Shown here piece after piece: positions 1 to 10,010 of a DNA stretch of 64,000 nt. Under the pieces are notes generated by a model. The model was not told the DNA's origin and did no database searches. It was given only the letters and a program-made list of their open reading frames with translations. The position numbers were made by a program, and so were the translations under genes. Origin of the DNA: Aliagarivorans marinus DSM 23064 (GTDB taxonomy: Bacteria > Pseudomonadota > Gammaproteobacteria > Enterobacterales > Celerinatantimonadaceae); contig NZ_KE386908.1 of assembly GCF_000429485.1 (NCBI RefSeq), forward strand, positions 369,109-433,108, in the 5' to 3' direction. The first letter of the stretch is position 1; every line of letters begins with the position of its first letter.

Positions 1-1
1 C

Positions 2-78
2 GCGCGTGTAGCTCAGCTGGATAGAGTACCTGGCTACGAACCAGGCGGTCGGAGGTTCGAATCCTTCCACGCGCGCCA
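2..78 (+). tRNA. tRNA-Arg (ACG)
   Basis: The sequence folds into a complete cloverleaf. The 7-bp acceptor stem is GCGCGTG with CACGCGC, and the anticodon stem CCTGG/CCAGG encloses the loop CTACGAA. The T-arm contains GGTTCGAATCC, followed by a discriminator G and an encoded CCA at 76-78. The anticodon ACG reads CGU and, after A-to-I editing, other CGN arginine codons. It may be the last member of a tRNA array lying upstream of the window. Confidence 0.95.
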
Positions 79-586
79 TCTCTCTTCTTCTTTATAACTT
101 CATTTTATTTCAATTGTTTGTCATGACCTTGTTGGCAGGCTGATTATCGCTCTCAACACATTTGATGACTCCATAGCGGCCACTATTGTTCGCTACAGGC
201 CGCTGAATCCTTCCCAAGTCGTTTACCTTGTTCATGCTCGCTGGCATACGCTTTCGTAGGCTGTAGTACAAATTAGGACCTAAGTTTCAGACATTTGTGC
301 ATAAAACTTGTTAATTATTCAATCATATAGCGCCGAAGGCCTGTTCAGTTTGTGTACGCGTTATCAGCTTTTTAGTCATCAACAAGCCACTTTGATAAAT
401 GTAAACATTCTGTTAATGGCGTGACTTGGTTAAAAATAACAGCGCACACTGTATTAACAGTAAGTTTGAGCAAGATCCCAGTAGTGAGTGGAATATCCAT
501 AATTGCATAAACATTCACCATGTGTCGTTGCTTTTTTACAGAGTGCATGCAATTCTAGCTTGTCGTCTAAAAATGGAACTATTTGT
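79..586. other. Intergenic region upstream of oadG
   Basis: About 500 bases without a convincing gene. No T-run terminator follows the tRNA. A weak candidate promoter for oadGAB is TTGGTT at 426-431, an 18-nt spacer and TGTATT at 450-455. An open frame runs in from 503, but its first 28 codons are not oadG-like. I see nothing else recognisable here. Confidence 0.4.
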
Positions 587-844
587 ATGACTAGCAATCT
601 TTCTCATCCCTCAGTTGGGGAACAGTTGCTTGACGCAGCAGAACTCTTGGGTATCGGCATGGTGGCCGTATTCGCATTCTTGTCTCTGCTTATTCTGGCG
701 ATCGTGGTCCTGTCCAAGTTCGCACCACCTGTCGAAGCACCTGTAGCCGCAAAGCCTGCGGCGAAGCCAGTTCAAACTACTAACAATACTGCTGTTATGG
801 CTGCAATCACTGCGGCTGTTCATCAGTATCGGAAGGCACAATAA
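587..844 (+). CDS. oadG: Oxaloacetate decarboxylase gamma chain
   Basis: An 85-residue protein with one N-terminal membrane helix (about residues 17-40, [20 protein letters not shown]), then an Ala/Pro-rich linker ([14 protein letters not shown]) and a short cytoplasmic tail. This is the normal OadG architecture. In the family, OadG anchors the alpha chain to the membrane beta chain and helps assemble the sodium pump. The frame is open from 503, but I chose ATG 587: the membrane segment then sits near the N-terminus as in relatives, and a GGA lies about 9 bases upstream. It is the first gene of oadGAB, 20 bases before oadA. Identity rests on architecture and operon position more than on conserved residues. 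Confidence 0.85.
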   Translation: MTSNLSHPSVGEQLLDAAELLGIGMVAVFAFLSLLILAIVVLSKFAPPVEAPVAAKPAAKPVQTTNNTAVMAAITAAVHQYRKAQ

Positions 845-864
845 TATTTAGAGGAACCCCCCCC

Positions 865-2649
865 ATGTCTAAGCCACTCGCTTTAACTGATGTCGTGTTG
901 CGCGATGCGCACCAGTCTCTATTGGCTACACGCCTGCGTATCGAAGATATGCTCCCCATTGCTTCTGAGCTGGATAAGCTCGGCTACTGGTCACTGGAAA
1001 CCTGGGGCGGCGCTACCTTCGATTCATGTATTCGTTTCTTGGGTGAAGATCCATGGGAGCGTCTGCGCGAACTGAAAAAGGTAATGCCAAACACCAAGCA
1101 ACAAATGTTGCTACGTGGCCAAAACCTACTGGGCTACCGTCACTATGCTGATGACGTAGTAGCGAAGTTCGTTGAGCGTGCCGTAACCAACGGTATGGAC
1201 GTATTCCGTATCTTTGATGCGATGAACGACCCACGTAACTTCCAGGCAGCGGTTAAAGCGGCTATCGAAAACGGTGCACACGCTCAAGGTACCCTGTCTT
1301 ACACCACCAGCCCAATCCACACACTGGAGAACTGGGTAGGTCTGGCCAAGACTCTTGAAGACATGGGCTGTCACTCAATCTGTATTAAAGACATGTCAGG
1401 TCTGCTTAAGCCTTACGAAGCAGAAACTCTGATTAAGCGTCTGAAAGCAGAAACTGATATGGAGCTGGCACTACACTGTCACGCTACTACCGGTCTGAGC
1501 CTGCCAACCCAAATGAAAGCCATTGAAGCGGGCATCGACATTATCGATACCTCTATCTCTTCAATGAGCTGCACCTACGGCCACAGCCCAACAGAGACTG
1601 TTGTTGCTATGCTGCAAGGCACCGAGCGCGATACTGGCTTGGATCTGTCTAAACTGGAAAGCATCGCTGCTTACTTCCGTGAAGTACGTAAGAAGTACGC
1701 CAAGTTCGAAGGTAGCCTGAAAGGTGTTGATTCACGCATCCTGATTGCTCAAGTACCTGGCGGTATGTTGACCAACATGGAAGCGCAGCTTAAAGAGCAG
1801 GGCGCTGCCGACCGTATCGACGAAGTACTGGCTGAGATTCCTAAGGTTCGTGAAGACCTGGGCTACATTCCTCTGGTGACTCCAACCTCGCAAATCGTTG
1901 GCTCTCAATCAGTTATTAACGTACTGATGGGCGAGCGCTACAAAACCATCACCAAAGAGACCGCAGGCGTACTGTCTGGCCAATACGGTAAGGCTCCGGG
2001 TGAAGTAAACAAAGAGCTGCAAGCACGTGTACTAGATGGCGCTGAGCCAATCACTTGCCGCCCTGCCGACCTGATTGCTGCCGAGATGGACCAGCTGCAA
2101 GAAGAGATCGTTAAGCTGTCTAAGGAAGAAGGCTTCAAACTGGCTGAGAATGCCGTTGACGACGCTCTGACCTACGCGCTGTTCCCACAAATCGGTCTTA
2201 AGTTCCTTAAAAACCGTGGTAACCCAGATGCGTTCGAGCCAGTGCCAAGCGCTGACGACGTGAAGCCAGCCGCTGCACCTGCTAAAGCTGCTGCTAAAGG
2301 CGGCGTAGAGACTTACTCGGTACGTGTTGATGGCCAGCTGTACACCGTTGATGTAGGCCCAGAAGGCTCTATCGAAGGTGTTGCTCCAGCCGCCGCTGCT
2401 GCTCCTGCAGCTGCCGCCGCTCCAGCCCCAGCTGCCGGTGAGCCCCTGAGTGCACCAATGGCCGGTAACATCTTCAAAGTAATGGCTAAGCCAGGCGACC
2501 AAGTTCAGGAAGGCGACGTGCTGCTGATCATGGAAGCGATGAAGATGGAAACTGAAGTACGCTCCACCACTACCGGTGCAGTAAGCGAAGTGAACGTCAA
2601 GGAAGGCGATTCGGTTGCAGTGGGCGAAACCCTGCTGACCATCGCGTAA
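865..2649 (+). CDS. oadA: Oxaloacetate decarboxylase alpha chain (biotin carboxyltransferase)
   Basis: A 594-residue cytoplasmic subunit that transfers the carboxyl group of oxaloacetate to biotin, releasing pyruvate. The N-terminal carboxyltransferase TIM barrel starts with the family signature [16 protein letters not shown] and includes the metal-binding LHCHATTG near residue 205. A conserved PYC_OADA region follows, then an Ala/Pro-rich linker (about 495-520), and a C-terminal biotinyl domain with the lysine in EAMKMETEV near residue 565. Carboxybiotin is decarboxylated by OadB to drive Na+ export. The length is normal. A GAGGA Shine-Dalgarno is separated from ATG by eight consecutive C residues, an unusual homopolymer spacer. 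Confidence 0.97.
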   Translation: MSKPLALTDVVLRDAHQSLLATRLRIEDMLPIASELDKLGYWSLETWGGATFDSCIRFLGEDPWERLRELKKVMPNTKQQMLLRGQNLLGYRHYADDVVAKFVERAVTNGMDVFRIFDAMNDPRNFQAAVKAAIENGAHAQGTLSYTTSPIHTLENWVGLAKTLEDMGCHSICIKDMSGLLKPYEAETLIKRLKAETDMELALHCHATTGLSLPTQMKAIEAGIDIIDTSISSMSCTYGHSPTETVVAMLQGTERDTGLDLSKLESIAAYFREVRKKYAKFEGSLKGVDSRILIAQVPGGMLTNMEAQLKEQGAADRIDEVLAEIPKVREDLGYIPLVTPTSQIVGSQSVINVLMGERYKTITKETAGVLSGQYGKAPGEVNKELQARVLDGAEPITCRPADLIAAEMDQLQEEIVKLSKEEGFKLAENAVDDALTYALFPQIGLKFLKNRGNPDAFEPVPSADDVKPAAAPAKAAAKGGVETYSVRVDGQLYTVDVGPEGSIEGVAPAAAAAPAAAAAPAPAAGEPLSAPMAGNIFKVMAKPGDQVQEGDVLLIMEAMKMETEVRSTTTGAVSEVNVKEGDSVAVGETLLTIA

Positions 2650-2659
2650 GGAGCGCTTT

Positions 2660-3793
2660 GTGGAAGGATTTAAGACCCTTTGGCTAACCACTGGTCTGGC
2701 GAACTTTGAGCTGGCCCAGTTGGTGATGATTGCAGTGGGCCTCGGCCTACTGTTTCTGGCCATTGCTAAGAAGTTTGAGCCGCTGTTGCTGTTGCCTATC
2801 GGCTTCGGTGCGGTGCTATCAAACATCCCGCTAGCAGGCTTTACCGATCCAGGCGGTGTGCTTTACTACGTGTACTACATGGGTGTTGATACCGGGGTAT
2901 TCCCGCTGTTGATCTTCATGGGCGTAGGTGCACTGACCGACTTTGGCGCGCTGATCGCTAACCCTCGGATGTTGCTGTTGGGTGCCGCGGCGCAGTTCGG
3001 TATCTTCGCCACCTTGTTTGGTGCGATCTTGCTGAACTACGTACCGGGCTTCGAGTTCACCCTGGCTGATGCCTCGGCGATTGCGATTATCGGTGGTGCC
3101 GATGGCCCAACCGCTATCTTCTTGTCGTCTAAGCTGGCGCCACACCTATTGGGTGCGATTGCGGTAGCGGCCTACTCATACATGGCGCTGGTGCCAATTA
3201 TCCAGCCGCCAATTATGAAGGCCCTGACCACTGAAGAAGAGCGTCAGATCAAGATGGACCAACTGCGTCCGGTAAGCATGCGTGAGAAGATTATCTTCCC
3301 AATTGCAGTACTGACCTTGGCTATCCTGTTCTTGCCAACCGCTACGCCGTTGGTAGGTATGTTCTGTCTGGGTAACCTGATGCGTGAATCGGGTGTGGTT
3401 GACCGTCTGAGCAAAACTGCGCAGAACGAGCTGATTAACATCGTGACCATCTTCCTAGGTCTGGCGGTAGGCTCTAAGCTGAATGCTGAGCAGTTCCTGA
3501 CGTGGAACACCATCGGCATTCTGGTTCTGGGTATGATTGCCTTCGGTATCGGTACTGCCTCTGGCGTATTGATGGCGAAACTGATGAGCCGCTTGAGCGG
3601 TGGTAAGATCAACCCACTTATCGGTGCAGCCGGTGTATCTGCGGTACCGATGGCGGCACGTGTTGTGAACAAGGTTGGCCTTGAGTCTAACCCTCACAAC
3701 TTCCTGCTGATGCATGCGATGGGACCAAACGTTGCTGGGGTACTGGGTAGTGCCGTAGCAGCAGGTATCCTGCTCTCGCTAGTTGGCGGCTAA
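2660..3793 (+). CDS. oadB: Oxaloacetate decarboxylase beta chain, Na+ pump
   Basis: A 377-residue polytopic membrane protein that couples decarboxylation of carboxybiotin to Na+ export. Family hallmarks are visible: [27 protein letters not shown], the pump signature [13 protein letters not shown] near residue 145, and the C-terminal [14 protein letters not shown] and [21 protein letters not shown] stretches. The start is GTG 2660, preceded by AAGGAG six bases away; the gene begins 10 bases after the oadA stop. The length fits the shorter OadB type. In marine gammaproteobacteria this complex supports citrate or other dicarboxylate metabolism and the sodium motive force. A strong terminator follows. 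Confidence 0.96.
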   Translation: MEGFKTLWLTTGLANFELAQLVMIAVGLGLLFLAIAKKFEPLLLLPIGFGAVLSNIPLAGFTDPGGVLYYVYYMGVDTGVFPLLIFMGVGALTDFGALIANPRMLLLGAAAQFGIFATLFGAILLNYVPGFEFTLADASAIAIIGGADGPTAIFLSSKLAPHLLGAIAVAAYSYMALVPIIQPPIMKALTTEEERQIKMDQLRPVSMREKIIFPIAVLTLAILFLPTATPLVGMFCLGNLMRESGVVDRLSKTAQNELINIVTIFLGLAVGSKLNAEQFLTWNTIGILVLGMIAFGIGTASGVLMAKLMSRLSGGKINPLIGAAGVSAVPMAARVVNKVGLESNPHNFLLMHAMGPNVAGVLGSAVAAGILLSLVGG

Positions 3794-3815
3794 GCCGAAA
3801 CCTGAAACGAAAAAA

Positions 3816-3840
3816 CCTGGTGCGTGCACCAGGTTTTTTT
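3816..3840. terminator. Bidirectional terminator after oadB
   Basis: The stem ACCTGGTGC/GCACCAGGT is flanked by an A-run on the left and TTTTTTT on the right, so it can end both oadGAB and the convergent small gene at 3862-4029. Confidence 0.9.
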
Positions 3841-3861
3841 ATGTCTGAACGTCACTGAATG

Positions 3862-4029
3862 CTAACGGGTCAGGTACATCATCAAGCTGAAAAAGCCAAT
3901 CAGAAAGGTGCTACCACCGATGATGATGTAGTAACCAAGTCGTCCATCCTTCATGCTTTTGCCAAAGCGAAACAAGATCAAGGTCCAAAAAACCGACAGA
4001 ATCAGGGGCAGTAAGAAAAATCTGGCCAT
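3862..4029 (-). CDS. Small two-helix membrane protein, unknown function
   Basis: A 55-residue protein (starts MARFFLLPLILSVFWTLILF, ends SLMMYLTR). It has a strongly hydrophobic N-terminal helix, a short charged loop (RFGKSMKDGR) and a second hydrophobic helix (YYIIIGGSTFLIGFFSLMM). The start codon has a good AGGA Shine-Dalgarno seven bases upstream. The gene ends just before the shared bidirectional terminator, which supports a real, separately transcribed gene. I do not recognise the family. Convergent position with oadGAB says nothing about function. Confidence 0.65.
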   Translation of the reverse strand: MARFFLLPLILSVFWTLILFRFGKSMKDGRLGYYIIIGGSTFLIGFFSLMMYLTR

Positions 4030-4340
4030 GGTGAATTCCTATTGTTTTTATTCAATTTTAGTCCTATTTACGGGGGAATTCGTCAGCTGGCTTCACAGCA
4101 ACGGGCTTTCTTTCATTTGTTGTCGCGGTTTATTCTAGTCGCAAAGAATATTGCGGGAAGCATGTGTGCTCGCGCTGATGGTAATTTAATCGAACGCGCA
4201 GCGCGATAGGCAATCGGGTAGAACATTTTGCTCGCACCGTCGTCTAACTCAACAGCTAAATCAACATCTTGTCATTGAGTTCAGCGCTCGAAACTGGACA
4301 ATGAGCTCGCCTTACGCTGTTTACAAGGAGTGGCCCATCG
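4030..4340. other. Intergenic region before yqaA
   Basis: About 310 bases between the divergent small membrane protein and yqaA. It presumably holds both promoters, but I could not single out a convincing -35/-10 pair. Nothing else is recognisable. Confidence 0.4.
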
Positions 4341-4769
4341 ATGTGGTGGTTGATGTTTTTTAGTGCGCTGTCGTCGGCAACGCTATTGCCCGGTAGCTCC
4401 GAGGTATTGATTGTCTCGTTGGCGGTACGTGAACCTGAGATGGCCCCAGCGTTGTTGGTGTCAGCGACGCTGGGCAACACCATCGGTGGCTATATCACCT
4501 TCTTTATGGGGTGGGGCGCGGTGGTGCTGGGCAGACGCTATACCGCGTGGCTGCCCTCTGAAAAAGAGCAAGCCAGAGCGATGCCGTGGCTCAAGCGCTA
4601 TGGTTGGTGGAGCTTGCTACTGAGCTGGACACCGGTGATTGGCGATGCGCTTTGTCTGTTGGCCGGGGCCGCCAAGCTACCCATTATTCAAAGTGGGCTG
4701 GCGATGTTAGTTGGAAAGGCGCTGCGTTACGCGGTGCTGTTGTATGTTGCGGGATTTTTGGGAGGATAG
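4341..4769 (+). CDS. YqaA-type inner membrane protein (SNARE-associated/DedA-like fold)
   Basis: A 142-residue membrane protein with about four hydrophobic segments. The N-terminus (SALSSATLLPGSSEVLIVSLAV) and the following NTIGGYITFFMGW are typical of the YqaA branch of the VTT/DedA superfamily, as are the charged loop and the RYGWWSLLLSWTPVIGDALCLLAG stretch. DedA-superfamily proteins are linked to membrane lipid homeostasis; the role of YqaA itself is unclear. An AAGGAG lies 10 bases before ATG. The stop codon is one base before the M16 protease start, so the two are probably co-transcribed. Confidence 0.85.
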   Translation: MWWLMFFSALSSATLLPGSSEVLIVSLAVREPEMAPALLVSATLGNTIGGYITFFMGWGAVVLGRRYTAWLPSEKEQARAMPWLKRYGWWSLLLSWTPVIGDALCLLAGAAKLPIIQSGLAMLVGKALRYAVLLYVAGFLGG

Positions 4770-4770
4770 T

Positions 4771-7620
4771 ATGCAACGATGGTGGAAGATTGGATTGTTG
4801 CTCGGTGTACTTGCCGGATGTAGTAGTTGGCAGGACAACCCAGCGCAGTCAACGCTGCCATCGGGTGTGACGCTGATTGAAGACCATCTGCCGGAGCAGA
4901 ACTCTCTCGGTGTGCACTATCAAAAGTACCAGCTCGACAACGGCCTGACGGTACTGCTCTATCCTAACGATGACTCACCGCTAACCCACGTTGACGTGAC
5001 CTACCATGTTGGTTCCAGCCGAGAGGTTCAGGGTAAGTCTGGCTTTGCTCACTTCTTTGAACACATGATGTTTCAGGGCTCCAAGCACGTTGGTGATCAG
5101 GAACATTTCCGCATCGTAAACGAAGCGGGTGGCAGCATGAATGGCACCACCAACAAGGATCGCACCAACTACTACCAAACCGTGCCCTCCAACCAGCTGG
5201 AAACCGTGCTGTGGCTGGAAGCAGACCGCATGGGCTTTTTGCTGGAAGCGGTCAGCGAACGCAAGTTTGAGATCCAGCGCGATGCGGTGAAGAACGAGCG
5301 CGCCCAGCGCGTCGACAACGCCCCTTACGGCTTGATGCTGGAGCGACTCGACGAAGCGCTCTATCCGCGCGAGCATCCATACTCCTGGCAGCCTATTGGC
5401 TACGTGGAAGACCTCGACCGGGTTGATGTGAACGACCTGAAGGCTTTCTTCCTGCGCTGGTATGGCCCGAATAACGCGGTACTGACCATCGGCGGCGACT
5501 TCGACACCCAGCAAACTCTGGAATGGGTTACCCAGTACTTTGGCGGGATCCCTAGTGGCCCTGAGGCTGGCAAGCTGCCTACGCAGCCTGCCGAGCTTGA
5601 TGAAAGCCGTTATATCACCTTGGAAGACCGCGTGCATATACCGGTCCTGCTGATGAGCTATCCAACGGTCTATCTCGGCCATCAGGATGAAGTGGCGCTG
5701 GATATGTTCTCTGAGGTACTCGGTGGCGGTAAAAGCTCACTGCTTTACCAGCGCTTGGTGGAGAGCGGAAAAGCCCTGTCGGCCAGCAGCTCCCATTACT
5801 GCCAGGAGCTGGCATGTACCCTGAGCGTGTATGTGCGGCTGAACCCTCAATCTGAATACACCCTGGCCGATATCGAGGCCGAGGTGGACTTGGCCATTGC
5901 CGAGTTCCGCGAGCGTGGCGTGACCGAAGAGGACCTCACACGGGTGCAAGCCTCGCTGCGCGCTTCATCGATCTTTGGCATGGAGAGTGTGCCAGACGTG
6001 GTGCGCCAACTGGCCTTTGGCGAAACCTTCCTCGATGACCCGCTGTTTGTCGAATCGGTGATTGCCCAGTTCGATGCGGTAACCCGCGAGCAAGTCGATA
6101 GCGCCTATCGCCACTATATCGAAGGCAAGCCGCGGGTGGTGCTGAGCGTGGTACCGCGCGGCAAACTCGAGCTAGCTGCTGCGCCGGTAAACTTCGAGCC
6201 TGAGCCGCGCCAATGGCCAGAGCATCACACCATCGACCCCGAGAGCTTGGCCTATCGCACGGTAGATGATGATTTCGATCGCAGCGCGCAACCGCCAGCC
6301 GGTAAAGCGCCCCAGATGAACCTGCCAGAGCTATGGCAAGTGGAGCTGAGCAACGGTATCGCCCTGCTAGGCACCTCCGAGCACAACAACCCGACGACGA
6401 CCTTACGCCTACGGATGCCCGGCGGCGCCTTGTCGGAATCACCAGAGCATTACGGTATTGCCAAGCTTACCGCCGCGATGCTTAAGCAGAGCTCGCAGGT
6501 ACGCAGCGCCTCAGCACTGACTGACCGCCTCGAAGAGCTGGGCGCGTCGATTAGCTTTAGCGCCGGGTTGAGCGATCAGATCATAGAAGTGCGTAGCTTG
6601 AGCGAGAACCTTGAGGAGGTGTTGGGACTGTTAGAAGATCAGCTGCTACGCCCAGCCTTTGATGAGCAAGAGTTCCAACGTGAGCAGGCGCGCTACCTGC
6701 AAAGCATAGAGCAGCGTTTTAACCAGAGCCAATGGCTGGCCAGCGTGATGGCGCAAACTCTCACATTTGGGCAAGACAGCCGTTTGGGTAGCTCCAGTTA
6801 TGGCACCCGTGAGAGCATCGCCAATATCACCTTAGAAGATGTGAAGGCCTTCTGGCAGCAACACTATCAGCCACGACCGAGCCAGATGGTCGCGGTAACC
6901 AACCTCAGCGCCGAGCAACTGCAAGACAAGCTCAAGCCCTTGGTCGCCGAGTGGCAGGGTGAGTCGGCCTCTGCCGGTCGCTTGAGCCAACAGGGGCAAG
7001 CCAAGCCGGGGATCTACCTGATCGATCGTCCGGGCGCGGTGCAAACTGCCTTGCGGATCACCCGACCGGCCTTGGCCTATGATGCTACCGGTGACTTCTT
7101 CAAAGCCAACCTGATGAACTTTAACTTCGGCGGTAACTTCAACAGCCGGATCAACCAGAATCTGCGTGAAGACAAGGGCTACACCTATGGGGTGAGCTCC
7201 TACTTCTCTGGGTTTGAGCAAGGCGGCAGCTTTGTTATCTCCAGTGACATTCGCCGCGACGCCACCGCTGCTGCCATCTCTGAGCTGCTACAAGAACTGC
7301 ACAGCTACATGGATAGCGGCCCCAGCGAGCAAGAGCTGGAGTACATGCGCAGCGCGGTAACACAGCAAGAGGCGCTCTCTTATGCAACGCCAAGCCAGAA
7401 GGCTTCTTTCTTGATGCTGATGCAGATGTATCAGCTGGAGCCGGACTTTGTCGAACAGCAACAGCTGATCACCAACAGCATCAGCAGCGAAGAGCTGCAG
7501 GCGCTGGCGGCACGCTTCTTCTCCCCCGAGGAGATGTGCATTGTGGTGGTGGGCGATAAACGTGCCTTGCTGCCGGATCTAGAGCGACTTGGCCTGCCGG
7601 TCCAAGAGGTGGAACTGTAA
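4771..7620 (+). CDS. M16 family zinc metallopeptidase, lipoprotein
   Basis: A 949-residue two-lobed pitrilysin-type protease. The start is ATG 4771, with GGGAGG six bases upstream; the frame stays open to 4711 but inside yqaA. The N-terminus is a lipoprotein signal with lipobox LAGC (Cys17), so the protein is probably outer-membrane anchored and periplasmic. The active lobe carries HFFEH (His94, Glu97, His98) and a distal Glu176 as third zinc ligand. The second half (about 500-949) is the usual inactive M16 repeat, including an FGGNFNSRINQNLREDKGYTY-type region. Such proteins degrade peptides or misfolded envelope proteins. The tight coupling to yqaA recurs in relatives, as far as I recall. 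Confidence 0.93.
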   Translation: MQRWWKIGLLLGVLAGCSSWQDNPAQSTLPSGVTLIEDHLPEQNSLGVHYQKYQLDNGLTVLLYPNDDSPLTHVDVTYHVGSSREVQGKSGFAHFFEHMMFQGSKHVGDQEHFRIVNEAGGSMNGTTNKDRTNYYQTVPSNQLETVLWLEADRMGFLLEAVSERKFEIQRDAVKNERAQRVDNAPYGLMLERLDEALYPREHPYSWQPIGYVEDLDRVDVNDLKAFFLRWYGPNNAVLTIGGDFDTQQTLEWVTQYFGGIPSGPEAGKLPTQPAELDESRYITLEDRVHIPVLLMSYPTVYLGHQDEVALDMFSEVLGGGKSSLLYQRLVESGKALSASSSHYCQELACTLSVYVRLNPQSEYTLADIEAEVDLAIAEFRERGVTEEDLTRVQASLRASSIFGMESVPDVVRQLAFGETFLDDPLFVESVIAQFDAVTREQVDSAYRHYIEGKPRVVLSVVPRGKLELAAAPVNFEPEPRQWPEHHTIDPESLAYRTVDDDFDRSAQPPAGKAPQMNLPELWQVELSNGIALLGTSEHNNPTTTLRLRMPGGALSESPEHYGIAKLTAAMLKQSSQVRSASALTDRLEELGASISFSAGLSDQIIEVRSLSENLEEVLGLLEDQLLRPAFDEQEFQREQARYLQSIEQRFNQSQWLASVMAQTLTFGQDSRLGSSSYGTRESIANITLEDVKAFWQQHYQPRPSQMVAVTNLSAEQLQDKLKPLVAEWQGESASAGRLSQQGQAKPGIYLIDRPGAVQTALRITRPALAYDATGDFFKANLMNFNFGGNFNSRINQNLREDKGYTYGVSSYFSGFEQGGSFVISSDIRRDATAAAISELLQELHSYMDSGPSEQELEYMRSAVTQQEALSYATPSQKASFLMLMQMYQLEPDFVEQQQLITNSISSEELQALAARFFSPEEMCIVVVGDKRALLPDLERLGLPVQEVEL

Positions 7621-7627
7621 ACGCTTA

Positions 7628-7660
7628 TCCCGCCGCGTAGCGTGTCTTTACGCGGCGGGA
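7628..7660. terminator. Inverted repeat after the M16 gene, likely transcript end
   Basis: Perfect 12-bp arms TCCCGCCGCGTA and TACGCGGCGGGA lie 8 bases after the stop codon. No T-run follows, so factor-independent termination is uncertain. Confidence 0.55.
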
Positions 7661-7776
7661 TATTGCGGTGAAAAATCAGCCGTAGAGTGCGCTGAGCGGT
7701 CGTGAAAGTAGTAATTGCCCGGCATTACCGCTATTCTTGGCGGCACTAACAGCGAATTAACAATACGGATCAAATT

Positions 7777-9348
7777 TTGTCGCAACTGAAGCACTTAGAG
7801 CAATTGCAGTCGCTCTTAAAGGACACCGGCTTATGTGGCATCAAACGCGGAATCGAGCGCGAAGCATTACGCATCACGCCGCAGGGCGCGTTGGCCACCG
7901 ATCCCCATCCCGCTGAGCTCGGCTCAGCCCTGACCCATCCGCTTATTACCACCGATTACTCGGAATCGTTGCTGGAGTTTATTACTCCGGTATCGGAGAA
8001 CGTGGCGACGTTGCTGTCGCGTCTGGCGGACATCCACCACTTCAGTGTTAAGCATATCGGTGAGCAGCGCCTATGGCCGCTCAGCATGCCATGCTACGTG
8101 GGCGACCCCGACGATATCAATCTGGCCGACTATGGTCAGTCCAATATCGGCAAGATGAAACGGGCCTATCGTGAGGGCCTTAAGCGTCGCTACGGTAGTC
8201 CGATGCAGATTATCTCGGGTGTGCACTACAACTTTTCGCTGCCGATGCACTTTTGGGAGATGAAGCAGAAGCTGGACGGCGATAGCCAGCCGCTGCAGGA
8301 TTACATCTCTGAGCAATACATGGCGCTGATCCGTAATTTCTATCGCTATGGCTGGATGGTCGCCTACCTGTATGGCGCCTCACCGGCGGTATGTGGCTCG
8401 TTTGTCGATGGCAAGGGCTCCAAGCTGCCGTTTGAGACCTTGGGCCAAGGCACCCGCTATCTGCCGTTTGCCACCTCGCTGCGCCTCAGTGATCTTGGCT
8501 ACACCTCCAACGAGCAGAATCACCTCGAGATTAACTACAACAGCGTGGCCGAGTACGTCAACTCGGTGCAAGCCGCAGTAAATCGCCACTCCGAGCACTT
8601 TGAAGAGTTGGGTGTGAAGGTGGACGGCGAGTACCGCCAGCTTAATGCCAACGTGCTGCAGATTGAGAATGAGCTGTACGCGCCGATCCGCGCCAAGCGG
8701 GTGGCTAAATCAGGGCAAACCCCGTCGCAGGCGCTGTCGCAGGGCGGGGTTGAGTATATCGAGATCCGTGCGCTGGACGTTAACCCATTCTCGCCTCTGG
8801 GCGTGACCGAGCAGCAGGTGCGGGTTATCGACAGCTTGCTGTTGGCGTGCTTGTTATTGCCATCAGCGCCGATGGGGCAGCTAGAGCTGCAAAACTGCCG
8901 CTACAACTTCAACCAGGTGGCAGTGCGAGGCCGTGACCCTCAGCTAAACCTGGCCATTAATGGCGAAGACGCGCCGATTGGCCAGTACATCGAACAGCTA
9001 ATGACCAAGATGGAGCAAGCCGCAGAGCTGCTGGATACTTGTCGACTAGAAGCGGACTTTGCTAGTGCCTTGGCAGATGCCAAGCGTGAAGTTGAACAAG
9101 GCCATACTTACTCAGCGCGGGTGATGGATACCTTGCTCTCTCAGGATCTGGATAACAGTCGTTGGGGATTGGAGTTGGCCCAGCAGTATCGCGAGCAATT
9201 ACTCGACCATCAGGGGCGAAATTGGCAGTACAGCGACTTCGCACAGATGACCCAGCACAGTTTTTCTCAACAATCTGAGATAGAACGCAACGATACGCTT
9301 TCTTTTGATGCCTTCTTAGAGCAATATTTTATCAACGCAAATCAATAG
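7777..9348 (+). CDS. gshA: Glutamate--cysteine ligase
   Basis: A 523-residue enzyme catalysing the ATP-dependent first step of glutathione synthesis. The sequence opens with the GshA pattern GLCGIKRGIEREALRI and continues with HPLITTDYSESLLEFITP and QIISGVHYNFSLP, hallmark segments of the gammaproteobacterial type 1 enzyme. The length matches E. coli GshA. The start is TTG 7777 with GGAT eight bases upstream; E. coli gshA also uses TTG, which limits translation. The gene is followed after 16 bases by an SLT-domain lipoprotein and then luxS, the usual order in Shewanella and Vibrio relatives. Confidence 0.97.
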   Translation: MSQLKHLEQLQSLLKDTGLCGIKRGIEREALRITPQGALATDPHPAELGSALTHPLITTDYSESLLEFITPVSENVATLLSRLADIHHFSVKHIGEQRLWPLSMPCYVGDPDDINLADYGQSNIGKMKRAYREGLKRRYGSPMQIISGVHYNFSLPMHFWEMKQKLDGDSQPLQDYISEQYMALIRNFYRYGWMVAYLYGASPAVCGSFVDGKGSKLPFETLGQGTRYLPFATSLRLSDLGYTSNEQNHLEINYNSVAEYVNSVQAAVNRHSEHFEELGVKVDGEYRQLNANVLQIENELYAPIRAKRVAKSGQTPSQALSQGGVEYIEIRALDVNPFSPLGVTEQQVRVIDSLLLACLLLPSAPMGQLELQNCRYNFNQVAVRGRDPQLNLAINGEDAPIGQYIEQLMTKMEQAAELLDTCRLEADFASALADAKREVEQGHTYSARVMDTLLSQDLDNSRWGLELAQQYREQLLDHQGRNWQYSDFAQMTQHSFSQQSEIERNDTLSFDAFLEQYFINANQ

Positions 9349-9364
9349 ATTATCGAGACCTGAC

Positions 9365-9979
9365 ATGTTCAAACAGTGGTTGATTGTGGCGCTGACCGTG
9401 CTTAGCGTGAGCGCCTGTAGTAGCAAACCGCCAGCGCAGCCGGAAAACCTTTGCGAGATCTTCAAGGAGAAGCGCGACTGGTACAAAGCGGCCAAGAAGA
9501 TGAACAAGAAGTGGGGCACCCCGGTACACGTGCCAATGGCGATGATGTATCAGGAGTCCAGCTTCAAACACAACGCTCGTCCGCCGATGCAATACTGGTT
9601 TGGCTTTATCCCGGTAGGGCGTGCTAGCGATGCCTATGGCTTTAGTCAGGCTAAGACCATGACCTGGGACGACTACATCAAGGAAACCGGCCGCCGCGGT
9701 GCGTCGCGCACCAACTTCGGTGATGCCATCGATTTTATGGGCTGGTTTACCAACAAGACCTACCAGATCAATGGTGTCTCCAAATGGGATGCCCGCAATC
9801 AGTACCTCAACTACCACGAGGGTTGGACCGGGTATAAACGCGGCACCCATCACCAGAAACAGTGGCTGATCAAAGTTGCTGGTCGGGTGGATGAGCGCTC
9901 GAAACGCTACGCCGCCCAGTACAACCAATGTAAAAAAGACCTCGATCGCAGCTGGCTGTGGCGACTATTCTTTGGTTAA
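9365..9979 (+). CDS. SLT-domain lipoprotein (putative lytic transglycosylase)
   Basis: A 204-residue protein with a short signal peptide and lipobox (VSAC, Cys18). The lysozyme-like core contains AMMYQESSF, where the Glu is the expected catalytic acid, and the DAYGFSQAKTMTWDDYI region that follows in this fold. A YLNYHEGWTGYKRG segment supplies the rest of the groove. It probably cleaves peptidoglycan glycan strands in the periplasm. It lies between gshA and luxS, probably as part of one transcript. The exact family name is not certain to me. Confidence 0.8.
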   Translation: MFKQWLIVALTVLSVSACSSKPPAQPENLCEIFKEKRDWYKAAKKMNKKWGTPVHVPMAMMYQESSFKHNARPPMQYWFGFIPVGRASDAYGFSQAKTMTWDDYIKETGRRGASRTNFGDAIDFMGWFTNKTYQINGVSKWDARNQYLNYHEGWTGYKRGTHHQKQWLIKVAGRVDERSKRYAAQYNQCKKDLDRSWLWRLFFG

Positions 9980-10010
9980 ATTGCCCGCTTAATTCACAGA
10001 GAGAACGACT

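Noticed and set aside
2032-2826. 264-codon open frame on the minus strand inside oadA
   Set aside because: It is a shadow of the oadA frame, overlaps the biotinyl domain region and shows no protein-like features.
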